Made by a program: the position numbers and the translations under genes. From assembly GCF_024330105.1 (NCBI RefSeq), contig NZ_JANDHW010000004.1, forward strand, positions 1 through 64,000: a DNA stretch of 64,000 bases. The letters run 5' to 3'. The stretch comes from Coprobacter tertius (GTDB lineage: Bacteria > Bacteroidota > Bacteroidia > Bacteroidales > Coprobacteraceae). Positions 1-8,998 of this stretch are shown piece by piece. How positions within the stretch are numbered: the stretch's first letter is position 1; each line of letters opens with the position of its first letter. The notes below the pieces were generated by a model. The model searched no databases and was not told the origin of the DNA. It saw nothing but the letters and a program-made list of their open reading frames with translations.

Positions 1-12
1 ATAATGGCTTGC

Positions 13-219
<207 letters not shown>

Positions 220-231
220 TTAACACAAGCG

Positions 232-262
232 CAAAAGTAATTAAATTTTAGCTCCTAACAAA
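232..262 (-). promoter_or_regulatory. Bacteroidetes-type promoter facing the TG repeat
   Basis: On the minus strand TTTG (259-262) is followed after exactly 19 nt by TACTTTTG (232-239). This fits the Bacteroidetes consensus TTTG-N19-21-TAnnTTTG. Predicted start is near 225. It drives transcription leftward through the (CA)25 tract; no recognisable gene lies between. Confidence 0.6.
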
Positions 263-484
263 TAATTTTAATAGAAAATAGGAAGTAATATTTTAATATA
301 TATTAATTATACCCTCAGCATTGCCAAATCGCTATTTTCAAGAGATATTTCATTAATGCTCATCATGATAGGGTGTTTTATATCATCCTAAAGCCCACCT
401 TTATACTTCTGTGTAACAACGAAGGGATCCTACCGCCAAATCCACAAAAGAATCATCACTCTCCAATAATAATCACCGACTCAT
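263..484. other. Intergenic region with no recognised gene
   Basis: This AT-rich stretch lies between the tkt terminator and the leftward promoter. No ORF with recognisable protein sequence, tRNA or clear structured RNA is visible. Confidence 0.5.
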
Positions 485-516
485 AAAAAAAGGTATTCGT
501 GCCGAATACCTTTTTT
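485..516 (-). terminator. Terminator of tkt
   Basis: An 8-bp GC-containing stem (492-499 with 503-510) and 3-nt loop is flanked by A7 and T6, so the stem extends and is followed by a U-run in either direction. It lies 21 nt past the tkt stop. Confidence 0.85.
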
Positions 517-536
517 ACTATTATAGAAAATTACCC

Positions 537-2573
537 TTATTTCTTCAGCAACATTTTTACCTGATGCAATACATTTTCGGGAGTAAATCCGAATTTTTCA
601 TCCAATACTTTAAAGGGCGCTGAATATCCGAAATGATCGACACCCCATACAACACCGTTAGGACCCACTAAACGAGCTAAGGTTGACGGTAATCCGGCCG
701 TAAGACCAAATACAGGCAATCCGCCAGGAATAACCGATTCACGATACTCTTTACTCTGCTCAAAGAAAAGACCTTCGGAAGGAGCTGATACGACTTGCAC
801 TTTTATTCCGTTTTCTCTCAACGTCGGCACGGTCGCCACAAGAGTAGAAACCTCAGAACCGTTAGCTACCAAAACGACATCCGGATTTTCATCTTTCAAT
901 AAAATATAAGCTCCCTTCTGTGCTTGTAAAGCTTCGTCATATCGATCTCCCGATACAGCCGGTAAATCTTTAATATTTTGCCGTGACAAAATAAGTGCTG
1001 TCGGCGTAGATGTATTTTCCATCGCCATTTTCCAGGCAACAGTCGTTTCAGCACTATCAGCAGGGCGCAGCACCAACATACTGTTCTTTCCACTGTGATT
1101 TTTCAGTTGTTCGAGCAAACGTATTTGGGCCTCTTGTTCTACAGGTTGATGCGTAGGACCATCTTCGCCGACACGAAATGCGTCATGCGACCATACATAT
1201 TTGACCGGTACTTCCATAAGAGCCGCTAACCGAGCCGCCGGTTTCATATAATCGGAGAATACGAAGAAAGTACCACAGGCAGGAATAATTCCACCGTGCA
1301 GAGCCATCCCGTTCATAATAGCGGCCATCGTAAGTTCGCTGACACCGGCCTGCAAGAAAGCTCCTGTAAAATCCCCGTTCGCAAACGCATGCGTTTTTTT
1401 CAGGAAACCGTCGGTCTTATCCGAGTTCGCGAGGTCTGCAGACGATACGACCATATTTCCGACTTGTTCTCCAAATACAGAAAGAACATCAGCTGACGCC
1501 ACTCTTGTCGCCTGATCGGGTTTATGTTGTATCGCTTTATAATCGATATCGGGAACTCTACCCGAAAAATATTCTTTCAGTTTTTTAGCCTGATCGGGAT
1601 TTTCTTTTTCCCAAGTCGCTTCTTTTGCTTTACGATCGGCCGCAATTTTTTCGAGCTCGGTTTTACGGCCAGCGTATAATTGCGCCACTTCGGGAAATAT
1701 GACGAATGGATTTTCAGGATCGCCACCCAAATTTTCAATTGTTTTCTTTACAGAAACTCCGGCTGCACTCAATGGTTGCCCATGAGTAGAAACCTGACGT
1801 TCGAACGAGGACCCGTCTTCGGTAAGAGCGCCTTTTCCCATTACGGTTTTTCCGATAATCAGTGTCGGACGACGTTTTTCCTGATTTGCCTCTGTTAAAG
1901 CAGCCCGTATTTCTTCGGCATTATTACCATCGATAGAAAGTACGTTCCAACCCCATGCCCGGTATTTTTCGGCCGTATCCTCATGTGTAACGGCATTAGT
2001 ATCGGTGGATAATTGTATATCATTGCTGTCATAAAACATAATCAGGTTATTCAGCCCCAAATAGCCGGCGATACGTCCTGCGCCCTGAGAAATTTCTTCC
2101 TGAATGCCTCCATCTGAAATAAAAGCATAAGTTTTATGAGTCATCCATTCGCCAAAACGAGCGGCCATAAAACGTTCGGCAATCGCAGCGCCTACAGCCA
2201 TAGTATGACCTTGCCCTAATGGTCCCGATGTATTTTCAATGCCTTTTGCTACATTCACCTCCGGATGTCCGGGAGTAGAACTCCCCCACTGACGGAAATT
2301 TTTCAGTTCATCTATCGTAAACTTACCCGACAGTGCAAGCACAGAATATAACATAGGTGACATATGCCCCGGATCGAGAAAAAAACGATCCCGATTTATC
2401 CAGTTAGGATCGGCCGGATCATATACCAAAAACTCTGAGAACAAAACATTCACAAAGTCAGCACCACCCATAGCACCCCCGGGATGTCCCGATTTGGCCT
2501 TTTCGACCATCGATGCAGCCAATATACGTATATTATCAGCCGCTTTATTCAGTACGGTTAAATCATTATTCAT
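537..2573 (-). CDS. tkt: Transketolase
   Basis: Thiamine-diphosphate enzyme of the non-oxidative pentose phosphate pathway, moving two-carbon units between ketose and aldose phosphates in the cytosol. Visible are GHPGGAMG near residue 31, GPLGQG near 118, the TPP/Mg region SDGGIQEE...DSND near 155-190 (the usual GDG reads SDG), and the pyrimidine-domain motif GEDGPTHQP near 465. The 678-aa length fits the family. An ATG at 2594 is also in frame but overlaps the -7 element TATCTTTG (2592-2599), so the ATG at 2573, about 12 nt after the predicted transcription start, is preferred. Monocistronic, with its own promoter and terminator. Confidence 0.96.
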   Translation of the reverse strand: MNNDLTVLNKAADNIRILAASMVEKAKSGHPGGAMGGADFVNVLFSEFLVYDPADPNWINRDRFFLDPGHMSPMLYSVLALSGKFTIDELKNFRQWGSSTPGHPEVNVAKGIENTSGPLGQGHTMAVGAAIAERFMAARFGEWMTHKTYAFISDGGIQEEISQGAGRIAGYLGLNNLIMFYDSNDIQLSTDTNAVTHEDTAEKYRAWGWNVLSIDGNNAEEIRAALTEANQEKRRPTLIIGKTVMGKGALTEDGSSFERQVSTHGQPLSAAGVSVKKTIENLGGDPENPFVIFPEVAQLYAGRKTELEKIAADRKAKEATWEKENPDQAKKLKEYFSGRVPDIDYKAIQHKPDQATRVASADVLSVFGEQVGNMVVSSADLANSDKTDGFLKKTHAFANGDFTGAFLQAGVSELTMAAIMNGMALHGGIIPACGTFFVFSDYMKPAARLAALMEVPVKYVWSHDAFRVGEDGPTHQPVEQEAQIRLLEQLKNHSGKNSMLVLRPADSAETTVAWKMAMENTSTPTALILSRQNIKDLPAVSGDRYDEALQAQKGAYILLKDENPDVVLVANGSEVSTLVATVPTLRENGIKVQVVSAPSEGLFFEQSKEYRESVIPGGLPVFGLTAGLPSTLARLVGPNGVVWGVDHFGYSAPFKVLDEKFGFTPENVLHQVKMLLKK

Positions 2574-2591
2574 AGATAAACTATTTTGATA

Positions 2592-2599
2592 CAAAGATA
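2592..2599 (-). promoter_or_regulatory. -7 promoter element of tkt
   Basis: TATCTTTG on the minus strand matches TAnnTTTG exactly and sits 19 nt before the chosen ATG. No correctly spaced -33 TTTG is seen; only a T-run lies upstream. The element decides the tkt start. Confidence 0.6.
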
Positions 2600-2814
2600 A
2601 TGATTATTCTTAATAACTGTAAAAAACAAAACTATCAAAAAAATGATATTCCATGTGTTTTTGCAAAGCCAAAAGGCTTATACTTACAAAAGCAAAAGTT
2701 ATAAGATCATTTATTTCTTCCTGATTATCATATAAGCAACAACCCGACAGTAACGATTGTTTTTATTATTTTCTTCAAAAGAAAAAATAATCTTTCATTT
2801 ATTTAGAAAAAAAT

Positions 2815-3540
2815 CTAAATTGCGAAAACAAAGCCCTTTTCGAGCATTCTATGATATTTTTCTTTATTGAATACAAAATAATATGCCCCTCGTTTCGAAT
2901 TAATCTTATCCTTTTCGTCGAGTCGTTCAAGAATCCCCATCCCCAATATTTTTTTCCTAAAGTTTCGTTTATCGAGTTTTTCTCCATAAATCGATTCATA
3001 CAACATTTGCAGTTGGGTAAGCGTAAAACGCTCAGGTAATAAATTAAAACCTATCGGAAATAAAGCTGCCTGTCTACGTAATTTTACAATCGCATCGCAT
3101 ACCATTTGCTTGTGATCGAAAATAAGCTCATCTATCCGTTCGAGGTTGACCCATTTTGCTCCACTATCTGCTATAATACTGTTTTTATAATCATCGATAT
3201 TAATAAGTGCATAGTAAGCCACTGAAATTACTCTTTCTCCGGGATCACGATTAATTTTCCCGTAAGCGGCTACCTGATCCATATAAACATTCTCGAGACC
3301 GGTGAGATTTTTTACAACCCGGCTCGCGGCCTGATCGATATCCTCATTATCCGACATAAATCCGCCCAACAAAGAAAGCCCTCCTTGGTTAGGCTCAATC
3401 TTTCTTCGAAAGGTTAATAATTTTATTTCATTTCCGATAAATCCCAATATAACGCAATCTACCGCAATTAAAAAACGAGATTGACCCTGATAAAAGTTGA
3501 CAGAATTCATTCGGTATAGATTTAAAGCATTTATAATCAT
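2815..3540 (-). CDS. Nudix-domain transcriptional regulator (NrtR/AraR-like)
   Basis: 241 aa. Residues about 20-150 form a Nudix-like domain and about 155-241 a winged-helix domain (LPERFTLTQLQMLYESIYG, then KRNFRKKILGMGIL), the NrtR/AraR architecture common in Bacteroidetes sugar regulators. The Nudix box is degenerate: after GGFMSDNED the expected REuxEE reads SRVVKNLTG, so the catalytic glutamates are missing and the protein is probably a ligand-sensing regulator, not a hydrolase. It sits directly downstream of galK in the same orientation, separated by a strong terminator, and most likely controls the galK-gluP-galM genes. An inner ATG (residue 11) is an alternative start. Confidence 0.85.
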   Translation of the reverse strand: MIINALNLYRMNSVNFYQGQSRFLIAVDCVILGFIGNEIKLLTFRRKIEPNQGGLSLLGGFMSDNEDIDQAASRVVKNLTGLENVYMDQVAAYGKINRDPGERVISVAYYALINIDDYKNSIIADSGAKWVNLERIDELIFDHKQMVCDAIVKLRRQAALFPIGFNLLPERFTLTQLQMLYESIYGEKLDKRNFRKKILGMGILERLDEKDKINSKRGAYYFVFNKEKYHRMLEKGFVFAI

Positions 3541-3547
3541 TTATATG

Positions 3548-3593
3548 AAAAGGACGTCGCAAAGATCATGAGATCTTTGCAGACGTCCTTTTT
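3548..3593 (-). terminator. 20-bp hairpin terminator between galK and the Nudix regulator
   Basis: Arms 3548-3567 and 3572-3593 pair over 20 bp with one bulged A (3581) and a 4-nt loop. T-rich sequence on both sides makes it usable in both directions. It ends the gal transcript 13 nt past galK. Each arm carries GATCTTTG or its complement, one mismatch from a -7 box, 32 nt before the regulator ATG. Confidence 0.88.
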
Positions 3594-3605
3594 AATTTTT
3601 ATCCG

Positions 3606-4754
3606 TTACAATTTACGGGAACCATTTCCTATACGCACCGGATATACTTTGGGTTCTTTACCGAATTTATGGGTAAATTCTTTTACAGCTTTATCAATAA
3701 ACATATCGTACTTATCCTCGGGAACGAGATTGATCGTACAACCTCCGAATCCACCTCCCATCACCCGAGAACCTGTTACACCACATTCTTTTGCAATGTC
3801 GTTCAAGAAATCGAGTTCTTCGCAGCTGACTTCATATAATTTACTCATTCCATGGTGCGTACCGTACATCTTTTCACCAACGGTTTTATAATCACCTCTC
3901 TTCAATGCCGCACAGGCGTCAAGCAAACGTTGTATTTCCTCGATCACATATTCTGCACGCATATAATCTTCTGCCGATACCTCGCCTTTTACTTCGGCCA
4001 GCATATTCATATCCGCATCACGAAGCAATTCTACTTCAGGATGTCTTTTTTGTATCGCTTTCACAACCGTCTCACAAGACTCGCGGCGTTTGTTATATGC
4101 CGAAGACGCTAACTCGTGTTTTACTACCGAATCGATAAGCACGACTTTATACCCTACGGGATCGAAAGGAACATATTCATATTCGAGTGAACGGCAATCG
4201 AGACGTATCAGATGACCTTCCTTGCCGAATACCGAGGCAAACTGGTCCATAATACCACATTTCACCCCACAATAATTGTGTTCGGTTGCCTGCCCGATTT
4301 TAGCCAATTCGAATTTGTCGATACCCAGCCCGAAAATTTCATTTAAAGCGAAAGCATAAGTACTTTCAAGAGCAGCAGAAGATGAAAGACCAGCCCCCAA
4401 AGGAACATCTCCGGAGAAAGCCGTATCGAAACCCTTTACCTTACCACCCCGTTTAGTAATCTCGCGTACTACGCCGAATATATATCGAGCCCAGCTTTGT
4501 TCGGGCTTATCGGCTTCTTCCATACCAAACTCCTCATACTCATTAAGATCAACGGCAAAAGCACGAATCTTATCGGTACCGTTTTCTTTTATACAAGCCA
4601 GCATCCCCTTATCGATCGCACCGGGAAGTACAAACCCCCCGTTATAATCGGTGTGTTCTCCAATAAGATTTACACGACCGGGAGAAAAATAAAAATCACC
4701 GGGAGTTCCGAATAACTCCTGAAATTTTTCACTTACTATTTTGCGTTTCATCAT
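3606..4754 (-). CDS. galK: Galactokinase
   Basis: GHMP-family kinase that phosphorylates D-galactose at C1 with ATP, the first committed Leloir step. The galactokinase signature GRVNLIGEHTDYNGG is at residues 27-41, the GHMP ATP loop PLGAGLSSSAALES near 120-133, and the C-terminal GGGFGGC motif near 337. The 382-aa length is typical. The protein opens with two Met codons; either could be the start. It lies 23 bp downstream of the sugar transporter gene and is the last gene of the galM-gluP-galK operon. Confidence 0.97.
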   Translation of the reverse strand: MMKRKIVSEKFQELFGTPGDFYFSPGRVNLIGEHTDYNGGFVLPGAIDKGMLACIKENGTDKIRAFAVDLNEYEEFGMEEADKPEQSWARYIFGVVREITKRGGKVKGFDTAFSGDVPLGAGLSSSAALESTYAFALNEIFGLGIDKFELAKIGQATEHNYCGVKCGIMDQFASVFGKEGHLIRLDCRSLEYEYVPFDPVGYKVVLIDSVVKHELASSAYNKRRESCETVVKAIQKRHPEVELLRDADMNMLAEVKGEVSAEDYMRAEYVIEEIQRLLDACAALKRGDYKTVGEKMYGTHHGMSKLYEVSCEELDFLNDIAKECGVTGSRVMGGGFGGCTINLVPEDKYDMFIDKAVKEFTHKFGKEPKVYPVRIGNGSRKL

Positions 4755-4777
4755 TCTATTTTTTATTTGTCAACGAT

Positions 4778-6046
4778 TCAATCTACAGGAATATTCTTGT
4801 TCACGTTTTTGCTACCCACTAACGCATAGAACAACATGTAAACAAATCCTGCTGCAATCAGCCAATAACTGTCGATATATCCGAAAGCGTCGGCCATGCC
4901 TCCCTGGATAGCAGGAAGAATACCGCCACCACAAACCATCATCATAAAGAATCCTGAAGCAGCTGAAGTATATTTACCTAATCCTTCTACTGCCAGATTG
5001 AAAATACCACCCCACATGACAGAAGTACATAAACCGCAAAGTACGAATAACAAACAATTTACCGGAACTTCTGCCATTCCGAACGAAATATCGCTCTTGA
5101 ATACCGGCATCTCCATCATGGTTACCGGCATGAATATAGCCGAGATAATTAATAATAAACCTACCGTAGCTACCACCGTCAACATTACTTTACTGGATAT
5201 TTTTGCACCAACAAGTCCGCCGAGAAAACGACCGATCATCATCAGAAACCAATAAGTACCTACAACACTACCGGCAATAGTAGCATCTATCATCACCTGA
5301 TTAGTCATGAAAAGATTCATAATATTAGGTATACCCACTTCGACACCTACATAAATAAAAATACAGATCATACCTAATACAAAATGACGGAATGATAACG
5401 GACTGTATTTATCCTTTTCCTTTGTCTTTTCTTTTTTAGAAACAAAAGGTTCCGGTATCTGTGCAAAATAAAGAACGATAAATGTAAGCGCAAAAATACC
5501 CATTGCCAAGAAAAATACAGGATTGGCATTCGTTATTTTAGCACCAACAATATCTCCGATCAGATAACCGCCCAACACAGGAGCAAGGGTTGCTGCAATC
5601 GAATTGATAGAACCACCGAATTGTATCAGCTGGTTTCCTTTATTGCCACCGCCACCCAGTGTATTCAACATCGGATTTACAACAGCATTAAGCATACACA
5701 TAGAGAAACCGGCTACGAATGCGCCCAATAAATAAACGATAAAATTAGCCATCAGTCCGGAAATAAAAGTAATACCTACCCCGGTAAAACCAACTACAAT
5801 CGCCAACAAAGCTGTTTTCTTATAACCGATTCTTTGTAAAAGAATTCCCGATGGAATTCCCATACAAGCATAAGCCAGGAAATTAGCTAAATTACCGAAC
5901 TGAGACTGGAAATTAGAAAGTGAAAACTGATCTTTTACGATTAACCCTAACGGATTCTGAAGCCCCGTTACAAATGCAATCATAAAAAACAGCGCGAACA
6001 TCATTGCAATAGGCAATGCATAATTTTTTTGTTTAGTCGAATTCAT
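4778..6046 (-). CDS. gluP: Glucose/galactose MFS transporter
   Basis: 422-aa inner-membrane permease of the FucP/GluP branch of the major facilitator superfamily, importing hexoses by cation symport. About 12 hydrophobic segments are visible, with a charged central loop (KKEKTKEKDK, residues 204-213) splitting two 6-TM halves. The early sequence FVTGLQNPLG and later SGFFMMMVCGGGILP are typical of this branch. Flanked by galM (44 bp upstream) and galK (23 bp downstream) on the same strand, which points to galactose or glucose as substrate. Confidence 0.9.
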   Translation of the reverse strand: MNSTKQKNYALPIAMMFALFFMIAFVTGLQNPLGLIVKDQFSLSNFQSQFGNLANFLAYACMGIPSGILLQRIGYKKTALLAIVVGFTGVGITFISGLMANFIVYLLGAFVAGFSMCMLNAVVNPMLNTLGGGGNKGNQLIQFGGSINSIAATLAPVLGGYLIGDIVGAKITNANPVFFLAMGIFALTFIVLYFAQIPEPFVSKKEKTKEKDKYSPLSFRHFVLGMICIFIYVGVEVGIPNIMNLFMTNQVMIDATIAGSVVGTYWFLMMIGRFLGGLVGAKISSKVMLTVVATVGLLLIISAIFMPVTMMEMPVFKSDISFGMAEVPVNCLLFVLCGLCTSVMWGGIFNLAVEGLGKYTSAASGFFMMMVCGGGILPAIQGGMADAFGYIDSYWLIAAGFVYMLFYALVGSKNVNKNIPVD

Positions 6047-6090
6047 ATTTTCTTAAGGTTAAATTATTTATTAAAGGAGATTTAAATTTC

Positions 6091-7182
6091 TTACTTTTCT
6101 ATTCCGAATTTATATATACACGTCTGCGTATACTTTTCACCCGGTCGCAATACTGTCGATGGGAAATGCGGATTATTGGGAGAATCGGGGAAATGTTGCG
6201 TCTCGAAACATATAGCAGTACGTTCGGTATATCGCCTTCCTTGTTTTCCTTCGAAGCCATTCAGCCAGTTACCCGTATATAATTGTACTCCGGGTTCGGT
6301 TGTATATACTTCCATAGAAATACCCGTTTTAGGAGAAACCGCCGCTGCCGCAAACGATAATTCTCCGGGCCAACTCTTCCTTAAAACATAGTTATGATCA
6401 TAACCCTTACCGAATTTCAACTGATCGAAATCAGCATCGATACGTTCTCCTACTACAAAAGGAGTACGAAAATCCATCGGGGTCCCCTCTACCCGGCTGA
6501 TTTCACCGGTAGGAACCGACTTATCATCCATAGGAGTATAAAATCCCGCATCTATCGTTACCCGATGATTCGTTATTTCCCCCTCCCCGTCTCCGTTCAA
6601 ATTAAAAAACGAATGATGAGTAAGATTTACCACGGTTGCTTTATCTGTAGTCGCTGAATATTCTATTTTCATCTCGTTTTCATCGGTAAGCGTATAACGT
6701 ACCTTTATAGTAAGCGTTCCGGGAAACCCTTCTTCACCATCAGCAGACACATAGGTTAAATCGAGTGAATTTTTATCGTTCTGAACAGCATCCCAAACGA
6801 CATTATTATATCCGGTTATTCCACCGTGCAATGCACAATCCGGATTATTCGACCTTACTTTATAAGCTTTTCCGTCGAGCTCGAATTCACCCCGTTTAAT
6901 ACGATTACCATATCGCCCGATCAGTGCACCTAAATATTTTTCAGGAGAATTAAGATAATTCTTTATACTCGAATGCCCTAAAACCACATCGGTAAGTTTT
7001 CCATTTTTATCGGGAACGCTCAGGGATACGACAATTCCACCAAAATTTGTAATACATATTTCGGCTCCTTTATTATTGGAAAGAATATATAAACGCACCT
7101 CTTTCCCGTTGATAACAGTATCAAAATTACTTTTAATCAACCCCGAAGCGGTCGCTTCACCAGTAGCCTTTGTGTTTTCCAT
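6091..7182 (-). CDS. galM: Aldose 1-epimerase (mutarotase)
   Basis: 363 aa. Interconverts alpha and beta anomers of galactose or glucose before phosphorylation by GalK. Family motifs are GRYGNRIKRGEF near 90-101, LHGG near 120, NLTHHSFFNLNG near 187-198 with the catalytic His, and the C-terminal CFETQHFPDSPNNPHFPST carrying the catalytic Glu. No signal peptide is seen, so a cytosolic location is likely. First gene of the gal operon; a 12-bp palindrome lies 30 bp upstream. Confidence 0.95.
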   Translation of the reverse strand: MENTKATGEATASGLIKSNFDTVINGKEVRLYILSNNKGAEICITNFGGIVVSLSVPDKNGKLTDVVLGHSSIKNYLNSPEKYLGALIGRYGNRIKRGEFELDGKAYKVRSNNPDCALHGGITGYNNVVWDAVQNDKNSLDLTYVSADGEEGFPGTLTIKVRYTLTDENEMKIEYSATTDKATVVNLTHHSFFNLNGDGEGEITNHRVTIDAGFYTPMDDKSVPTGEISRVEGTPMDFRTPFVVGERIDADFDQLKFGKGYDHNYVLRKSWPGELSFAAAAVSPKTGISMEVYTTEPGVQLYTGNWLNGFEGKQGRRYTERTAICFETQHFPDSPNNPHFPSTVLRPGEKYTQTCIYKFGIEK

Positions 7183-7211
7183 GTTATAACACGTATTAAA
7201 TATAAATTAAT

Positions 7212-7223
7212 CCCATTAATGGG
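7212..7223. promoter_or_regulatory. Candidate operator upstream of galM
   Basis: CCCATTAATGGG is a perfect 12-bp palindrome between the galM ATG and the next gene. Half-site CCATTA recurs at 7255-7260. It is a plausible binding site for the Nudix-type regulator encoded at the other end of the operon; this is inferred from position and symmetry only. Confidence 0.4.
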
Positions 7224-7324
7224 TGTAAAATTAACGCTTAATATCTAAAATATACCATTATGATATATGTTATAAAACATAACCTTTTCTCTTTTGATGA
7301 GACTTTTCTACTCATCTGGATCTA

Positions 7325-8305
7325 TCAATCTCTGTTAGAAAAATATTTCATAAACTGTACCCGTTCATAATGAGACTGATCTCCGACATTGCTAAAATTC
7401 ATCTTCCCCCGAAACTCATCGATACTATCAAATCCCATTACTTGCATCCATTCGTCGAGAACCGAAAGCATTTGAGATATAATAGCGTTTCCGTGCTGAT
7501 ACAATACACTGCAAATTTCTACTGCAGAAGCCCCGGCCAACAAGGCTTTTATAACGGCTTCAGGTTCATGAATACCGGTAGATGCAGCCAATGTCATATC
7601 AGGAATCTGTCCCGAAACAATTCCAATCCAGCGAATCGTATTACAAAAATCAGTAGAACAGCTAAATACCGTACCCGACATAAACTGCAGTTTGTGTATA
7701 TCGATATCGGGCTGGTAAAACCGGTTAAAAAGAACCACTCCGTCAGCCGCATTGGCCTTTAACTGATTCACCATCGAAACAACATTACTGAAACGTTGTC
7801 CCAGTTTTACGGTAACCGGTATTTTTACTTCTTTTTTAACCGATTTCAAAATATCGATGTGTAATTGTTCATATAAACCATATTTTTCATCGATTTTCGT
7901 AGAAATCCTAAGAATATTCAGCTCGATAGCATCTGCTCCGGCAGCCTCAATCTCACGGGCAAACCGGGCCCAACTACCCATATCATAACAATTTACACTT
8001 GCGATAATGGGAATTGAACAGTATTGCCTCGTCTCCCGAATTAAATTAAGGTAATTATTTATATCATTTACCCTTACATATTCGTTAATGTAGTCATAGG
8101 CTTCGGGATAGGCATCGGACATATTCATCAATTCCTCCGACCGCATTAGAATTTGTTCCTCAAAAAGAGATTTAAGCACTATAGCTCCGGCTCCGGCCCT
8201 TTCCAGATCTTTTATTTTTTCTAGACTATCGGTTAAACCCGAACTGGCTATAATGATCGGATTACGTAATGTAAGACCTGCATATTTTGTCTGTAATAAC
8301 GCCAT
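7325..8305 (-). CDS. Dihydroorotate dehydrogenase-like flavoprotein
   Basis: 326-aa TIM-barrel protein of the DHOD family. The N-terminus TLRNPIIIASSGLT matches the flavin-binding start of class 1 enzymes, and LAASTGIHEPEAVIKALLAGASAVEICS (247-274) is the FMN-phosphate region. The usual active-site Cys/Ser loop with NxPG is not evident; ASVNCYDMGSW occupies that place. The real reaction may therefore not be dihydroorotate oxidation. Last gene of an apparent operon with DUF4494 and yggS, 21 bp after yggS. Confidence 0.8.
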   Translation of the reverse strand: MALLQTKYAGLTLRNPIIIASSGLTDSLEKIKDLERAGAGAIVLKSLFEEQILMRSEELMNMSDAYPEAYDYINEYVRVNDINNYLNLIRETRQYCSIPIIASVNCYDMGSWARFAREIEAAGADAIELNILRISTKIDEKYGLYEQLHIDILKSVKKEVKIPVTVKLGQRFSNVVSMVNQLKANAADGVVLFNRFYQPDIDIHKLQFMSGTVFSCSTDFCNTIRWIGIVSGQIPDMTLAASTGIHEPEAVIKALLAGASAVEICSVLYQHGNAIISQMLSVLDEWMQVMGFDSIDEFRGKMNFSNVGDQSHYERVQFMKYFSNRD

Positions 8306-8326
8306 AGTAAGTTCTAATTTATTATT

Positions 8327-8998
8327 TCAGTATTTTCTTTCACCAAAAATACGACTACCTACACGTACAAGCGTACTTCCCTCTTTTACAGCAACATGAT
8401 AGTCTTGGGACATACCCATCGATATTTCCTTAAAGTAATCTTTATCTCCGAAATATCTATTTTTTATTTTATCGTAAAATTGTTTCAACCCGGCAAATTC
8501 TTTGGCAACCTGTTCAAGATTATCGGTAAAGGTAGCCATACCCATTACCCCACAAATACGTACATGGGTAAAGTCTTTCCAACTTCCTTCCTCCAAAAAA
8601 GAGATACAGCGATCATATGTAAAACCGTATTTAGATTCTTCCGATGCAATATGTATCTCGAGAAGACAATTCACAATACGATCGGCGGCTTTACCACATT
8701 TGTCGATTTCGGCCAATAATTGCGGAGAATCGACACTATGTATCAAGGAAATAAAAGGAACGATCATTTTTACTTTATTTCTTTGCAAATGTCCGATAAA
8801 GTGCCACTCGATATCGGTCGGCAGTACAGTTTGTTTTTGCAATAACTCCTGTACTTTACTTTCGCCAAATATACGTTGACCGCTTTGATAAGCCTCTTCT
8901 ATTGCCGAAACCGGATGAAATTTAGAAACAGCGACCAACCGTATATTTTCCGGCAGAGACTCGACTACTTCCGCTATATTTTCTCCGATCGTATTCAT
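8327..8998 (-). CDS. yggS: YggS/PROSC-family PLP homeostasis protein
   Basis: 223 aa. Binds pyridoxal 5'-phosphate and buffers the B6 pool; the family has no established catalytic reaction. The PLP lysine is K26 in VAVSKFHP, followed by FGESKVQEL and WHFIGHLQRNK, with SMGMSQDYHVAVKEGSTLVRVG near the C-terminus as the phosphate-binding region. Its ATG overlaps the stop of the DUF4494 gene by ATGA, indicating translational coupling. Confidence 0.95.
   Translation of the reverse strand: MNTIGENIAEVVESLPENIRLVAVSKFHPVSAIEEAYQSGQRIFGESKVQELLQKQTVLPTDIEWHFIGHLQRNKVKMIVPFISLIHSVDSPQLLAEIDKCGKAADRIVNCLLEIHIASEESKYGFTYDRCISFLEEGSWKDFTHVRICGVMGMATFTDNLEQVAKEFAGLKQFYDKIKNRYFGDKDYFKEISMGMSQDYHVAVKEGSTLVRVGSRIFGERKY

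Noticed and set aside
2766-2793. A/T hairpin downstream of the Nudix regulator gene
   Set aside because: Stem is imperfect and almost wholly A-T; too weak to call as a terminator.
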